A DNA stretch of 64,000 nt from TM7 phylum sp. oral taxon 348 (GTDB lineage Bacteria; Patescibacteriota; Saccharimonadia; Saccharimonadales; Saccharimonadaceae), in assembly GCA_007845485.1 (NCBI GenBank), contig SDRW01000003.1, positions 1 to 64,000 on the forward strand, read 5' to 3'. Numbering within the stretch: the first letter of the stretch is position 1; the number at the start of each line of letters is the position of its first letter. The position numbers were made by a program, and so were the translations under genes. Under the pieces are notes generated by a model. It saw only the letters and a list, made by a program, of their open reading frames with translations, made no database searches and was not told where the DNA came from. This document shows positions 16,739-25,923 of the stretch, piece after piece.

Positions 16739-17785
16739 ATGCGTATATTCAAAGGGATGGGCGATTATTTTGCACTTGATATCGGAACAAAAGCGATACG
16801 AGTTGTTCAACTTACACCGCAAGGCGATGATTCTTGGTCTTTGCTTCATGCTGGTTATATGGCGGTTGATCCAAAAATTATTGCCAGCGATTCAGATGAA
16901 TCGCGTAAAAAACTAGGTCAAGCTATTAAGTCTGCGGTTGTACAGGCTGGTATTAGTGCAACTAATTGTGTGATTGGTATTGAGTCAAGCCGGTCTTTTG
17001 TGACAATGATACAATTACCTAAAATGACAGACTCCGAGCGGTCCAGTATATTAAAGTATCAGGCTGATAAGTATATACCAATTCCTGTGGATGATGCCAA
17101 AATAGACTGGGTAGTGCTAGGTGATTCGCCAGATAATCCTCAGCAAGATGAGGTTATGCTGGCTAGCGTAACACAAGACTATATAGAGGGTCTGGTTGAT
17201 ATGATTGACTCATTAGGATTTAATGTTATAGCAGTTGAACCAAATTCTATTTCGATGCTTAGGGCGGCTTTAGCTGCAAATAGTACTAGTACAAATATGG
17301 TTATTAATGTTGGTGAAAGGTCTACCGATGTCGTTATTGCGATTGGTAGTTCGCCACGCTTAGTCAGAACACTGCCAATAGGTTTACAATCATTTGTACG
17401 CACAATCTCACAAGGATTAAATGTAAAAGACGATCAAGCTCAGCAGTTTTTGCTTAAATTTGGCTTAGAAAAAACTCGTTTAGATGGCCAAGTTTACTCG
17501 ACGTTAATTCCAGCGATTGATGGATTTGTCTCTGATCTTAAAAAGTCCGTAAGCTTTTTGGAATCTCGCTATTCAAATTTGAAGATAGATTCTATTTTAG
17601 CAATGGGATTTGCTGCTACTATTCCTTTGTTCTCTGAATATATTTCTGAGAATACTGGCATTCCTGTTCAGATTACTAATCCATGGCAAAAAGTTCGAGT
17701 ACCAGATTCAGAGCGAGCTAGTATGGCAGCAGTTGAATATGAATATGCGACAGCAGTAGGGCTAGCCCAGAGGGTAGAAAAATGA
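16739..17785 (+). CDS. pilM: Type IV pilus assembly protein PilM
   Basis: An actin-like ATPase of the inner-membrane alignment complex that links PilN to the cytoplasmic motor. The N-terminal phosphate-binding motif FALDIGTKAIRVVQL, an IGIESSRSFVTMIQLPKM segment and the later VINVGERSTDVVIA motif identify it. The reading frame is open from 16694, but the ATG at 16739 fits the promoter; another ATG at 16757 would place GDYFALDIG at the N-terminus. It overlaps pilN by 4 nt. Confidence 0.9.
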   Translation: MRIFKGMGDYFALDIGTKAIRVVQLTPQGDDSWSLLHAGYMAVDPKIIASDSDESRKKLGQAIKSAVVQAGISATNCVIGIESSRSFVTMIQLPKMTDSERSSILKYQADKYIPIPVDDAKIDWVVLGDSPDNPQQDEVMLASVTQDYIEGLVDMIDSLGFNVIAVEPNSISMLRAALAANSTSTNMVINVGERSTDVVIAIGSSPRLVRTLPIGLQSFVRTISQGLNVKDDQAQQFLLKFGLEKTRLDGQVYSTLIPAIDGFVSDLKKSVSFLESRYSNLKIDSILAMGFAATIPLFSEYISENTGIPVQITNPWQKVRVPDSERASMAAVEYEYATAVGLAQRVEK

Positions 17786-18582
17786 TTCAAATTAATCTCA
17801 TACCAGATGTAAAACTTGACTTAATCCGTATCCAAAAGCATCGTAATTTGGTTATATCAATGGCTATATTAGCGATGATGGTAACTTTGGCTGTTGTGTT
17901 AATCGTGGCATTTTATGTCTTTGGCGTTCAGACTATACGCGATAATATAGCAAATAACAATATTAAGCAAGAAGAAAAGAATCTGCTACAAATAGAGGAT
18001 CTGGATAAGAATGTTACAATTCAAAATCAGCTTTCCGCAATTAATAAAACTCACGAAGATAAGCTTATGACATCTCGTATTCTCGGGATATTGAGTGTAA
18101 TAAGCCAAAAAGGTACGCCAAATGAAGTTAATATTTTGTCGTTTGCTTTAAGTAAAGCAGAGGGTACTGTATCATTGGTTGCTCAGACTAAAGCTCGTGG
18201 TTTTGAGGCTGCTGATATTTTTAAAAAGAACATAGAAGCTCTACAAGTTCGGTATAAGCCTTACAATGATGACGGCAGCGTTCCCTCTAGCAAGGAAAAT
18301 GAGCAACAGGTTACATTTGCATCGGATGTTATATTATCTAGTCCAACCACTAGTCAATCGGAAAATAGTGGTAATAGTGATTTAGTTAGCTTCAATATAT
18401 CCTTCAAATATGCAAAAGAAGTATTTAGTATTAAGAACTATATAGACGAAATTCGAGGCCTAGGTAAGGGTAATGTAACAGATTCTTATATGCGATTACC
18501 ACGTGATTTATTTAAAGATACAAATAAGGCTCCAAATAATAGCGGATCAGCAGGAGAAAATGGTAATGAAAAGAAAAACTAA
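17782..18582 (+). CDS. pilN: Type IV pilus assembly protein PilN
   Basis: The 266-residue product starts with MIQINLIPDVKLDL, the conserved PilN cytoplasmic motif (INLIP) that binds PilM, followed by one membrane segment (about residues 25-48) and an extracytoplasmic coiled-coil plus ferredoxin-like region. It overlaps pilM by 4 nt and pilO by 17 nt, fitting a tightly coupled pilMNO unit. Confidence 0.85.
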   Translation: MIQINLIPDVKLDLIRIQKHRNLVISMAILAMMVTLAVVLIVAFYVFGVQTIRDNIANNNIKQEEKNLLQIEDLDKNVTIQNQLSAINKTHEDKLMTSRILGILSVISQKGTPNEVNILSFALSKAEGTVSLVAQTKARGFEAADIFKKNIEALQVRYKPYNDDGSVPSSKENEQQVTFASDVILSSPTTSQSENSGNSDLVSFNISFKYAKEVFSIKNYIDEIRGLGKGNVTDSYMRLPRDLFKDTNKAPNNSGSAGENGNEKKN

Positions 18583-19237
18583 CGATATTATAGTTCGTAA
18601 ACAGACCTTAATAGACCAAACTCGACGAACCGTATTTATGTGGGTGGCTGGAGTGTCGTGTCTAATTGGTGCTTCTGTTGTTATACTCATTATGCTAGTA
18701 CAAGCGTTGATTTTTAACGAGAAGGTTTTAGCTGAAAAGGGTAAAACAGTTAAACAACTTCAAAGTAATATAGTAGCCGCGAAAGAACTAAAAGGTAGTA
18801 TCAATGTTTTAAATACTAACGAAGAGCTAAAATCAGTAAGAACCAGTGAAGATGTTCCGCCGCTTCAGTCTGTATTAGATGCCTTACCTGCTGATTCCAA
18901 CGATTTAGCGCTTGGTGCGTCTTTGCAGCAGAAATTACTGAAAAATGTGCCAGGTGTTAAAATTGAATCAGTTAGCTTTTCTAATGATAATGTAACTGGA
19001 GGTAGTACAGATAGTTCTGGAGGAGCATCTAGTCAGCCGTTTACTTTATCTATATCTGGTACGCCTGAGGATTTGAGAACTGCTCTAGAGAGACTGGAAC
19101 GTTCGATACGTGCAGTTGATATAAGGGCTATGTCGGGTTCTTCATATGAAAACAAGGTAACTTTACAGATATCTGGTTCAATGAGTTATCTACCACCAGT
19201 CAAGGTTGAAATGAAAGAAAAAAAGGTAAAAGGTTAA
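18566..19237 (+). CDS. pilO: Type IV pilus assembly protein PilO-like
   Basis: The 223-residue product has a short basic start, one membrane segment (about residues 22-45), a coiled-coil stretch and a C-terminal alpha/beta domain with a glycine/serine-rich loop (GGSTDSSGGASSQPFTLSI). Position after pilN and architecture point to PilO. The frame is open from 18503, but a GGAG at 18553-18556 is correctly spaced for the ATG at 18566; an ATG at 18560 is too close. Sequence identity to canonical PilO is not obvious by eye. Confidence 0.75.
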   Translation: MKRKTNDIIVRKQTLIDQTRRTVFMWVAGVSCLIGASVVILIMLVQALIFNEKVLAEKGKTVKQLQSNIVAAKELKGSINVLNTNEELKSVRTSEDVPPLQSVLDALPADSNDLALGASLQQKLLKNVPGVKIESVSFSNDNVTGGSTDSSGGASSQPFTLSISGTPEDLRTALERLERSIRAVDIRAMSGSSYENKVTLQISGSMSYLPPVKVEMKEKKVKG

Positions 19238-19241
19238 TATT

Positions 19242-19517
19242 ATGAAAAAGACAGAGATTGCGATGATTATATTGGTTGCATCAATCTGTATGGCGATAAC
19301 ATTTTTTGCTGTTAGATCATTTTTTGGCAATATGGTTAATAAAGAAAAGACGGTTAAAACTATAGAACCGATCAGAGATGGTTTAACGCAGCCCTCTAAG
19401 CTAATTTTTAATAGTAACGCAATAAATCCTACAGTCGAAATTTATGTAGATAACGACATACATTCGTCTGAAGGTGCACAAAATAGGCCTAATAATAAAA
19501 ATAACGAAAAGAGATAA
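19242..19517 (+). CDS. Small membrane protein of the pilus operon
   Basis: A 91-residue protein with one N-terminal membrane segment (about residues 5-28) and a hydrophilic tail rich in asparagine. It sits where pilP would be, 4 nt after pilO and 11 nt before pilB. It may be a reduced PilP-like partner of PilO, but there is no recognisable PilP domain and no lipobox, so I leave it unnamed. Confidence 0.7.
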   Translation: MKKTEIAMIILVASICMAITFFAVRSFFGNMVNKEKTVKTIEPIRDGLTQPSKLIFNSNAINPTVEIYVDNDIHSSEGAQNRPNNKNNEKR

Positions 19518-19528
19518 ATAGTAACAAT

Positions 19529-21286
19529 ATGGCATTGCATTTAACTGCAGACATCCAAGAAAAGCTAAAGAGTGTTCTTATTGAAGAGGGCTTGGTTGAT
19601 GCTGAAGTAATGCAAAAAAGTGAAGCCGAAGCTGCTAGAACAAATCGTGATCTAGAAACAGTTCTCATAAATTCTGATATCGTAGATGAAGAACTTATTG
19701 TACATGGTATAGCTTATGTTTCTGGAGTTCCGTATATTAATTTAACTTCTTCGATAATTTCGCAGGAAAACTTAGGGCTTTTACGTCAAGATATAGCTGA
19801 GAGGCTTATGGCAGTTCCTTTGGCGGAGGTTCGTAATCGCTTAGCTGTAGCGATGGTTAACGCTGGTGATGTTCAGGCTGTGGACTATCTTTCTACTCAA
19901 ATTCAGCGCCCCGTTAAAGTGTTTATGGCGTCGGAAGCTAGTGTTAAGCACGTTTTGGACCAATATAAGACAGATTTAAGTGCTGTAGATAAAGCTGCCG
20001 ATGTTTCGCAAGCTGAAAGTATTCAAGAAAGTGCTGCTAACATTAAAACAATAGTTCAGGATTCTCCTATTAGTAGAGCTCTGAGTACGATTTTAGAATA
20101 TGCGGTTAAAACTAGGGCAAGCGACGTTCATGTCGAACCACTTGAAGATTATTTATTGATTCGTTTTCGTATAGATGGTGTTTTGAGAGAAGTAATGCGC
20201 CTACCAAAGACCATTGAGCCTGCACTTGTGTCACGTATTAAAATTTTGTCAGAGCTGAAAATTGATGAACACCGCATTCCACAAGATGGACAATTTGCTG
20301 TGAATGTTGCACAAAAAGAAGTTGATCTTCGTATAGCGATTAGCCCTGTTATTTGGGGTGAACAGGTGGTTATTCGTTTACTTGATAAATCTGGTAATAA
20401 TTTTGATCTAGAACAGATGGGTTATGCTGGACGAGCTTTGCGTCGTATTAGAGAAGGTATTAAGCGACCAAACGGAATGGTTCTGACGTCTGGACCAACA
20501 GGTAGTGGTAAGTCAACTAGTCTTTATGCTTTGATTAAAGAAATTAAGAGTGAATCAATAAATATAGTTACGCTGGAGGATCCTGTTGAATATAAAATGC
20601 CTGGCGTGAACCAGATTCAAGTTAATTCAGAGGTAGGCTTAACTTTTGCAAACGGATTACGTAGTATCCTGCGTCAGGATCCAGATGTTGTTATGGTCGG
20701 TGAGATTCGTGACTCCGAAACGGCTCAACTTGCTGTCCAGGCGGCGTTAACTGGACACTTGGTCTTTAGTACGCTTCACACAAATAGTGCTGCTGGAGTT
20801 TTACCTCGGTTATTAGATATGGGTATTGAACCTTTCTTGATAGCCAGTACAGTTAATACAGTAATTGGTCAGCGTTTAGTCCGTCGTTTGGCGCCCCAGA
20901 AGGAAGTTTATAAATCAAATAACTTTGAAACTGAGAGTATAAACACCACAGTAGGTCATCTTCTACCAAAAACTCGTGATGAAGTTGCAGCTGTTTCACA
21001 GGATTTAGGTTATGATAGTTTACCATTGGCAAACCAAAGTGAATATGATTTAGCTATGGGCAAAAATACTCCTCTTACTCCAGGTGGCTATGTTGGACGT
21101 GCTGGTTTATATGAGGTGATGGAAATTACTGAAGATATTCAAAATCTAATCGTTAAACATGCTACTAGTGCCGAAATTCAACATATGGCTGTAGAACAGG
21201 GTATGATAACCATGCGTCAAGATGGCTATTTAAAGGCGTTAGATGGAGTTACAACATTAGATGAAGTAAATAGGGTAACCATTTAA
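19529..21286 (+). CDS. pilB: Type IV pilus extension ATPase PilB
   Basis: This secretion ATPase powers pilus polymerisation. The 585-residue protein has the GspE N-terminal domain (about residues 1-150), Walker A GPTGSGKST, the aspartate box around EDPVEYKMPGVNQIQVN, Walker B (RQDPDVVMVGEIRDSETA) and a histidine box (LTGHLVFSTLHTNSA). The tetracysteine zinc motif usual in PilB/GspE is absent: the region after RLVRRLAPQKE has no cysteines. It is adjacent to pilT and pilC. Confidence 0.95.
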   Translation: MALHLTADIQEKLKSVLIEEGLVDAEVMQKSEAEAARTNRDLETVLINSDIVDEELIVHGIAYVSGVPYINLTSSIISQENLGLLRQDIAERLMAVPLAEVRNRLAVAMVNAGDVQAVDYLSTQIQRPVKVFMASEASVKHVLDQYKTDLSAVDKAADVSQAESIQESAANIKTIVQDSPISRALSTILEYAVKTRASDVHVEPLEDYLLIRFRIDGVLREVMRLPKTIEPALVSRIKILSELKIDEHRIPQDGQFAVNVAQKEVDLRIAISPVIWGEQVVIRLLDKSGNNFDLEQMGYAGRALRRIREGIKRPNGMVLTSGPTGSGKSTSLYALIKEIKSESINIVTLEDPVEYKMPGVNQIQVNSEVGLTFANGLRSILRQDPDVVMVGEIRDSETAQLAVQAALTGHLVFSTLHTNSAAGVLPRLLDMGIEPFLIASTVNTVIGQRLVRRLAPQKEVYKSNNFETESINTTVGHLLPKTRDEVAAVSQDLGYDSLPLANQSEYDLAMGKNTPLTPGGYVGRAGLYEVMEITEDIQNLIVKHATSAEIQHMAVEQGMITMRQDGYLKALDGVTTLDEVNRVTI

Positions 21287-21301
21287 ACTGTAAGGGGGAG
21301 T

Positions 21302-22372
21302 ATGAATAATCAAGAACTAAGAATTGAACTACTATTAGATGAAGTTTTGCGTAAAGATGCGTCAGATTTACACCTTCAAGTTGGACTACCTCCGATGATT
21401 CGCGTTGATGGTGCTTTATCAAAGGTATCTGGGTGTGATGATTTGGACCAGCCAACCGTTGAGAGGTTAATTTTTTCTATACTAGATGATGAGCAGCGCC
21501 AAATATTCTTAAAGGATAAGGAGTTTGATTTTAGCTTCGCGTATGGAACGCTTGGTCGCTTTCGTGTTAATGCTTTTCATGAGCGCGGTAATATGGCAGC
21601 AGCGTTACGCCTTATTCCTAGTAAGATTCGTACAATTCAGGAATTGGGGTTGCCACCTATTGTATCTAAATTTGCCGAATTTCCACGTGGTTTAGTATTA
21701 GTTACTGGTCCTACAGGTAGTGGTAAGTCTACTACTCTTGCTGCCATTATAGATAAGATTAATTCCGAAAGTTCTCATCATATAATTACAATTGAAGATC
21801 CTATAGAGTATACCCATAGCAGCAAGAAATCTGTTATCGTACAACGTGAGGTTCATTATGACACTTTTTCTTTTGGGGCGGCCTTGCGTTCAAGCTTGCG
21901 ACAAGACCCTGATATTGTTCTAATTGGCGAGATGCGTGACCTCGAGACGATAAGCGCTGCTATCACTATAGCTGAAACTGGGCATCTAGTTTTTGCAACA
22001 CTTCATACTAACTCGGCCGCTCAGTCAATAGACCGTATGATAGATGTATTTCCACCCCACCAACAGCCGCAAGTGCGTGCTCAGTTGGCAAATATATTAA
22101 TGGCAATTTGTTCGCAACGCCTGGTTCCTACTATAGGTGGCGGGCGAGTTGCAGCTGCTGAAATCTTAATGGCCAATCCAGCTGTACGTAATATTATTCG
22201 TGAAGGTAAAAGTCATCAGCTTGATGCTGTTATTCAAACTGGTGCCGATCAAGGTATGCAGACTATGGATCGTACCTTGGCAGGTTTAGTTCAGTCAGGA
22301 GTTATAACTTATGAAGAAGCTAAAAATTATGCTGTTGACTTAGGCGAATTAGAAAGGGCAATTAGGGGATAA
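21302..22372 (+). CDS. pilT: Type IV pilus retraction ATPase PilT
   Basis: The 356-residue protein matches PilT: DLHLQVGLPPMIRVDG in the N-terminal domain, Walker A GPTGSGKSTT, Walker B RQDPDIVLIGEMRDLETI and the LVFATLHTNSAAQSIDRMIDVFPP segment. It depolymerises the pilus, giving retraction for twitching or DNA uptake. A GGGGGAG Shine-Dalgarno precedes the ATG, and the stop is 2 nt from pilC. Presence of PilT implies a dynamic pilus. Confidence 0.96.
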   Translation: MNNQELRIELLLDEVLRKDASDLHLQVGLPPMIRVDGALSKVSGCDDLDQPTVERLIFSILDDEQRQIFLKDKEFDFSFAYGTLGRFRVNAFHERGNMAAALRLIPSKIRTIQELGLPPIVSKFAEFPRGLVLVTGPTGSGKSTTLAAIIDKINSESSHHIITIEDPIEYTHSSKKSVIVQREVHYDTFSFGAALRSSLRQDPDIVLIGEMRDLETISAAITIAETGHLVFATLHTNSAAQSIDRMIDVFPPHQQPQVRAQLANILMAICSQRLVPTIGGGRVAAAEILMANPAVRNIIREGKSHQLDAVIQTGADQGMQTMDRTLAGLVQSGVITYEEAKNYAVDLGELERAIRG

Positions 22373-22374
22373 AT

Positions 22375-23595
22375 ATGAAGACGTTTACATATACTGCTAG
22401 AGATAATGCAACTGGTAGCGTCGTTAACTCTATAATTCAGGCTGATAGTGAGCGTAGTGCAGCGAGTATTTTACTTTCGCAGGAGTTATCACCACTTTCT
22501 ATTACTGAACAAAATAGGGGTTCGATTCTTGATAAGATCACGAATAGAATACGTGGAAAGGATAAAGTATTCTTCACTAGGCAGCTGTCTACCTTAGTAG
22601 AGGCTGGTCTTCCAATTACCCAAAGTTTGCATACAATTTTAGATCAAACTAAAAATAAGAGGATGCAGGAGGTTATTCAGGATATTATCACCTCTGTTGA
22701 AGGTGGTAAAACTTTACATGATGCAGTTGCGAAACATCCTGATGTATTTAATAATATTTATATAGCTTTAGTACGGGCTGGTGAAACTTCTGGTACCTTG
22801 GATAGATCGTTAAAACGCCTTGCTGATCAACAAGAAAAAGATGAAGCTATGATGCGCCGCATACGAGGCGCTATGTATTATCCATCTATAGTATTACTGG
22901 TTATAGTTATGGTTTTAGTTTTTATGCTTGTAACTATTATCCCCCAGATTGAACAGCTGTATGCTGGATTAAATAAACCCTTGCCTTTAGCTACAGCCGC
23001 ACTAGTATGGATGGCAAATGCAGTTAAATATTATTGGTATTTAATTATCGCTGGTGTATTCTTTGTGGTTTACTTCTTTAGACAATACATGCGTACAGAA
23101 ACTGGAATTAAAATGTCGTCCAATCTAAAGTTAAATGCACCAGTAATTAGTAGGTTATTTCGTAAGATGTATATGGCGAGATTTACTCGTACTGCTGATA
23201 CGCTACTAGAGGCTGGCGTACCTATGCTTGATATGCTTGATGTCGCTGCCGATGCTGTAGATAATGTCTATATTGCGAATAGTATTAATGTAGCAGCAGA
23301 GCGCGTAAAGGGCGGTATGGCACTTTCTAAGGCTATTTCGGATCAAGAATATTTTAACGAGCTTGTGCCTCAAATGATTAAAATCGGTGAACAGTCTGGT
23401 AGGATTAGCCAGATGCTTGGCAAAGTGGCTAGTGTGTACGAGGATGAGTTAGATGAAGAAATTAAGGCTATATCTACTATTATTGAACCAGCTTTGATGG
23501 TATTTATGGCAATTATGGCTGGTGGCATTGTTATGGCTGTTCTTATGCCTATATATAGTCTGGTTGGAACTAGCGGTACATCTATTGCAAAATAG
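22375..23595 (+). CDS. pilC: Type IV pilus inner-membrane platform PilC
   Basis: The 406-residue protein has two GspF domains (about residues 60-190 and 265-390), with three main membrane segments (about 172-195, 220-240 and 375-398). Motifs FFTRQLSTLVEAGLPITQSL and MARFTRTADTLLEAGVPMLDML are the paired repeats of the family. It forms the rotor-like platform that pilin subunits pass during assembly, driven by PilB and PilT. Confidence 0.95.
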   Translation: MKTFTYTARDNATGSVVNSIIQADSERSAASILLSQELSPLSITEQNRGSILDKITNRIRGKDKVFFTRQLSTLVEAGLPITQSLHTILDQTKNKRMQEVIQDIITSVEGGKTLHDAVAKHPDVFNNIYIALVRAGETSGTLDRSLKRLADQQEKDEAMMRRIRGAMYYPSIVLLVIVMVLVFMLVTIIPQIEQLYAGLNKPLPLATAALVWMANAVKYYWYLIIAGVFFVVYFFRQYMRTETGIKMSSNLKLNAPVISRLFRKMYMARFTRTADTLLEAGVPMLDMLDVAADAVDNVYIANSINVAAERVKGGMALSKAISDQEYFNELVPQMIKIGEQSGRISQMLGKVASVYEDELDEEIKAISTIIEPALMVFMAIMAGGIVMAVLMPIYSLVGTSGTSIAK

Positions 23596-23699
23596 GCTCT
23601 GGACATTTATAAAATAGTTATGTATTATATTAAGCATAAGCGAGTCCTATGACTCTGTTGTAGAAGCTGACAAATAATAAGAAGGAGTAAAAATAACTC

Positions 23700-24185
23700 A
23701 TGAACACAAAATTGCAACAACGAAAAGGTTTTACCATTATTGAGGTGGTATTGGTGCTGGCTATTGCTGCGCTTATTATTTTAATGGTGTTTATTGCTTG
23801 GCCTGCTTTACAACGTACGCAGCGTGATCAAGCTCGTAAGAGTGATGTAGCATTAATCGGAAGTACTATCAGTACGTTTAAATCAAATAATAGAGGTAGG
23901 CTTCCTAATATCTGTGAGCTTAATAGACTTGTCTTTAGGCAGGGTACTAGTATTTATCAGGCGGTAAATTGTGAAGGTGCCGCAGCTGTTACTGGATCTA
24001 ATATTATAACCCAAGCAACAGTTGCTGATGGTGATGCAGCAGTTGGTATAGAACAAGTTATCGTTGTACCTGGTGGTAGGTGTGATGGTAATAATGTGCG
24101 AACTGGTGGTTCTCCTCGTCAGGCAGCTTTGGCGTTTGCCGTAGAGGCTAACGGAACACCAATGCGACAATGTCAGGAAGTATAA
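23700..24185 (+). CDS. pilA: Type IV prepilin, probable major pilin
   Basis: The class III signal is KGF|TIIEVVLVLAIAALIILMV: cleavage after the glycine would leave an N-terminal phenylalanine and Glu5. The 161-residue length, hydrophobic helix and a C-terminal cysteine pair (about residues 128 and 158) fit a pilin. It has its own leader of about 100 nt and is followed by a strong terminator, suggesting separate, high expression; that makes it the best major pilin candidate among the five prepilins here. Confidence 0.85.
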   Translation: MNTKLQQRKGFTIIEVVLVLAIAALIILMVFIAWPALQRTQRDQARKSDVALIGSTISTFKSNNRGRLPNICELNRLVFRQGTSIYQAVNCEGAAAVTGSNIITQATVADGDAAVGIEQVIVVPGGRCDGNNVRTGGSPRQAALAFAVEANGTPMRQCQEV

Positions 24186-24211
24186 GCAAATATTTGTAAT
24201 ATGAATAAATC

Positions 24212-24233
24212 AACCCCGTTTTATAACGGGGTT
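24212..24233 (+). terminator. Terminator after the major pilin gene
   Basis: AACCCCGTT and AACGGGGTT form a 9-bp stem with a TTAT loop, followed by TTGATT. Confidence 0.85.
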
Positions 24234-24265
24234 TTGATTATGCTTAAATTTTATGTTAATATCAT

Positions 24266-25165
24266 ATGATGGATAATGTAATTATTTCTATATTTTTTGG
24301 AATAGTTGGTGCAATATTAGGCAGTTTTGCAGTCGCTTCAACTTGGCGTTTGCGAGCTCGTCAACTCTCTAGTGATAAGTCTTCTGGTTACAGACTTAGT
24401 AAAGAAGAAAAAACTGAGTTTGAATTTATTAAAAATCTAGCTAAAGACGGTAAATCTTCGAAGTATTCACATTGTCTACACTGTCACCGCCAATTAAATG
24501 CTTTTGACATGGTGCCAATTATTAGCTGGGTTATACTTGGTGGAAAATGTCGCACTTGTAAAAAGCCAATTGGTAAAGCTGAATTTTTTACTGAAGTTGG
24601 TTTATGTGTGGCCTTTTTTGTGTCTTATTTAGTTTGGCCATTACCACTGAATAGTTTAATTGGATGGGTCTTGTTGATTGTATGGTTATTAATACTATTA
24701 TGTTGTGCTATTCATATAGTATATGATTCAAAATGGTTGCTTTTACTTGATAATATTACTATGATGATATTTATATTATCTATATTATTTGTAGTATTGC
24801 GTTACGTTTTGGCTGGTGGGGGGCTGCAAGCTACTCTAATATCATTAGCTTTATCGGCGGCTATTTTGCCTGGCCTTTATGGCTTATTATATTTTATATC
24901 AAAGGGTGCATGGATCGGATTTGGTGATGTTAAATTATTAATACCACTTTCTATTATGTTACCTAACTGGCCTTATGCTTTGCTATTTCTATTTCTGGCT
25001 AATTTTATTGGTTTTGTAACACTTTTACCTGGTATGGCTTCTGGTAAAGTCTCAAGCACTGCCCGTATTCCATTTGGACCGTTCTTGATCATTGCTTGGT
25101 TTATAACTATGCTTTGGGGAAAATATATAGTTCAGACCTATATAGGCTCAGCTTTCATTTTATAA
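24266..25165 (+). CDS. pilD: Prepilin peptidase PilD
   Basis: A 299-residue polytopic aspartyl protease that cleaves prepilin signal peptides and methylates the new N-terminus. The cytoplasmic loop carries two CxxC pairs (HCLHCHRQ and KCRTCKKP). The catalytic aspartates are visible in IVYDSKWLLLLDN and in the GFGDVKLL motif near residue 220. About seven hydrophobic segments are present. An additional ATG follows directly (ATGATG); either could start. It lies between the major pilin and the minor pilins it should process. Confidence 0.95.
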   Translation: MMDNVIISIFFGIVGAILGSFAVASTWRLRARQLSSDKSSGYRLSKEEKTEFEFIKNLAKDGKSSKYSHCLHCHRQLNAFDMVPIISWVILGGKCRTCKKPIGKAEFFTEVGLCVAFFVSYLVWPLPLNSLIGWVLLIVWLLILLCCAIHIVYDSKWLLLLDNITMMIFILSILFVVLRYVLAGGGLQATLISLALSAAILPGLYGLLYFISKGAWIGFGDVKLLIPLSIMLPNWPYALLFLFLANFIGFVTLLPGMASGKVSSTARIPFGPFLIIAWFITMLWGKYIVQTYIGSAFIL

Positions 25166-25179
25166 AATAAAAATGTTTA

Positions 25180-25188
25180 TGCTATAAT
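25180..25188 (+). promoter_or_regulatory. Extended -10 promoter of the minor pilin operon
   Basis: TGcTATAAT ends 9 nt before the ATG at 25198, predicting a leaderless or 1-3 nt leader transcript. No Shine-Dalgarno precedes this ATG. Confidence 0.6.
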
Positions 25189-25197
25189 ACTAGTACT

Positions 25198-25923
25198 ATG
25201 GGTCGGCACTTACAAAAAGGTTTTACAATTATTGAGGTAATGCTTGTTTTGGCTATTACTTCGTTGATGTTAAGTGCTGTTTTGAACAATTCTTCCCGCC
25301 GAGTCAATGAGCAACATTATCGCGAAGGTGTTGAATCTTTCCGTGATTTCTTGGCTGGTACTTTCGAGGATATTGACTCAGTAAAAAATGATGTTTTAGG
25401 ACAAATAAAACGATGCAATAGTAGTCCATTTGCTGGTGATAATACTGTAGCATGGCGTGGATCTGCAGAATGCTTTTATTCTGGTAGAGAAGTAACTATA
25501 ACATATGATAGATCTAGTGGTTCTACTAAACTAACTTCTCGCTCTGTGAAGGCTTTTATTGATCCTTCTGGCGCTACAGAACCGCAATATATCGCTGTTA
25601 TGGATGCAAGAGAAGCTAATTTAAGGGAGCAGGATATTGATTGGGGTGTAGGCGCTATGCAGCCAAAACCACATAGTAATAACGGATATAGTAATTATAA
25701 AATGCGCATTATTCGTAACCCTAAAAGTGGTGCTAAAATATTTCAGATTCAAGACTCTGCTGGCGGTGCTTGGCGTACCCCTGAAAACAATATTATATTC
25801 TGTATGAAGAATCCTTTTTATAATGATAACCAATGGCAGATGGTAACGGTTGATAAGAATGCTATTAATTCTAGTGGAATTACAACAAATAATGGTAGAG
25901 ATTCTTGTGGGGTGAACACATGA
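25198..25923 (+). CDS. Minor prepilin 1
   Basis: The 241-residue product has the type III signal QKGFTIIEVMLVLAITSLML near the N-terminus with Glu5 after the cleavage site, then a long globular domain resembling GspH-type minor pseudopilins. It is likely part of a tip complex that primes pilus assembly. It is first of four minor pilin genes, and its stop overlaps the next start. Confidence 0.85.
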   Translation: MGRHLQKGFTIIEVMLVLAITSLMLSAVLNNSSRRVNEQHYREGVESFRDFLAGTFEDIDSVKNDVLGQIKRCNSSPFAGDNTVAWRGSAECFYSGREVTITYDRSSGSTKLTSRSVKAFIDPSGATEPQYIAVMDAREANLREQDIDWGVGAMQPKPHSNNGYSNYKMRIIRNPKSGAKIFQIQDSAGGAWRTPENNIIFCMKNPFYNDNQWQMVTVDKNAINSSGITTNNGRDSCGVNT

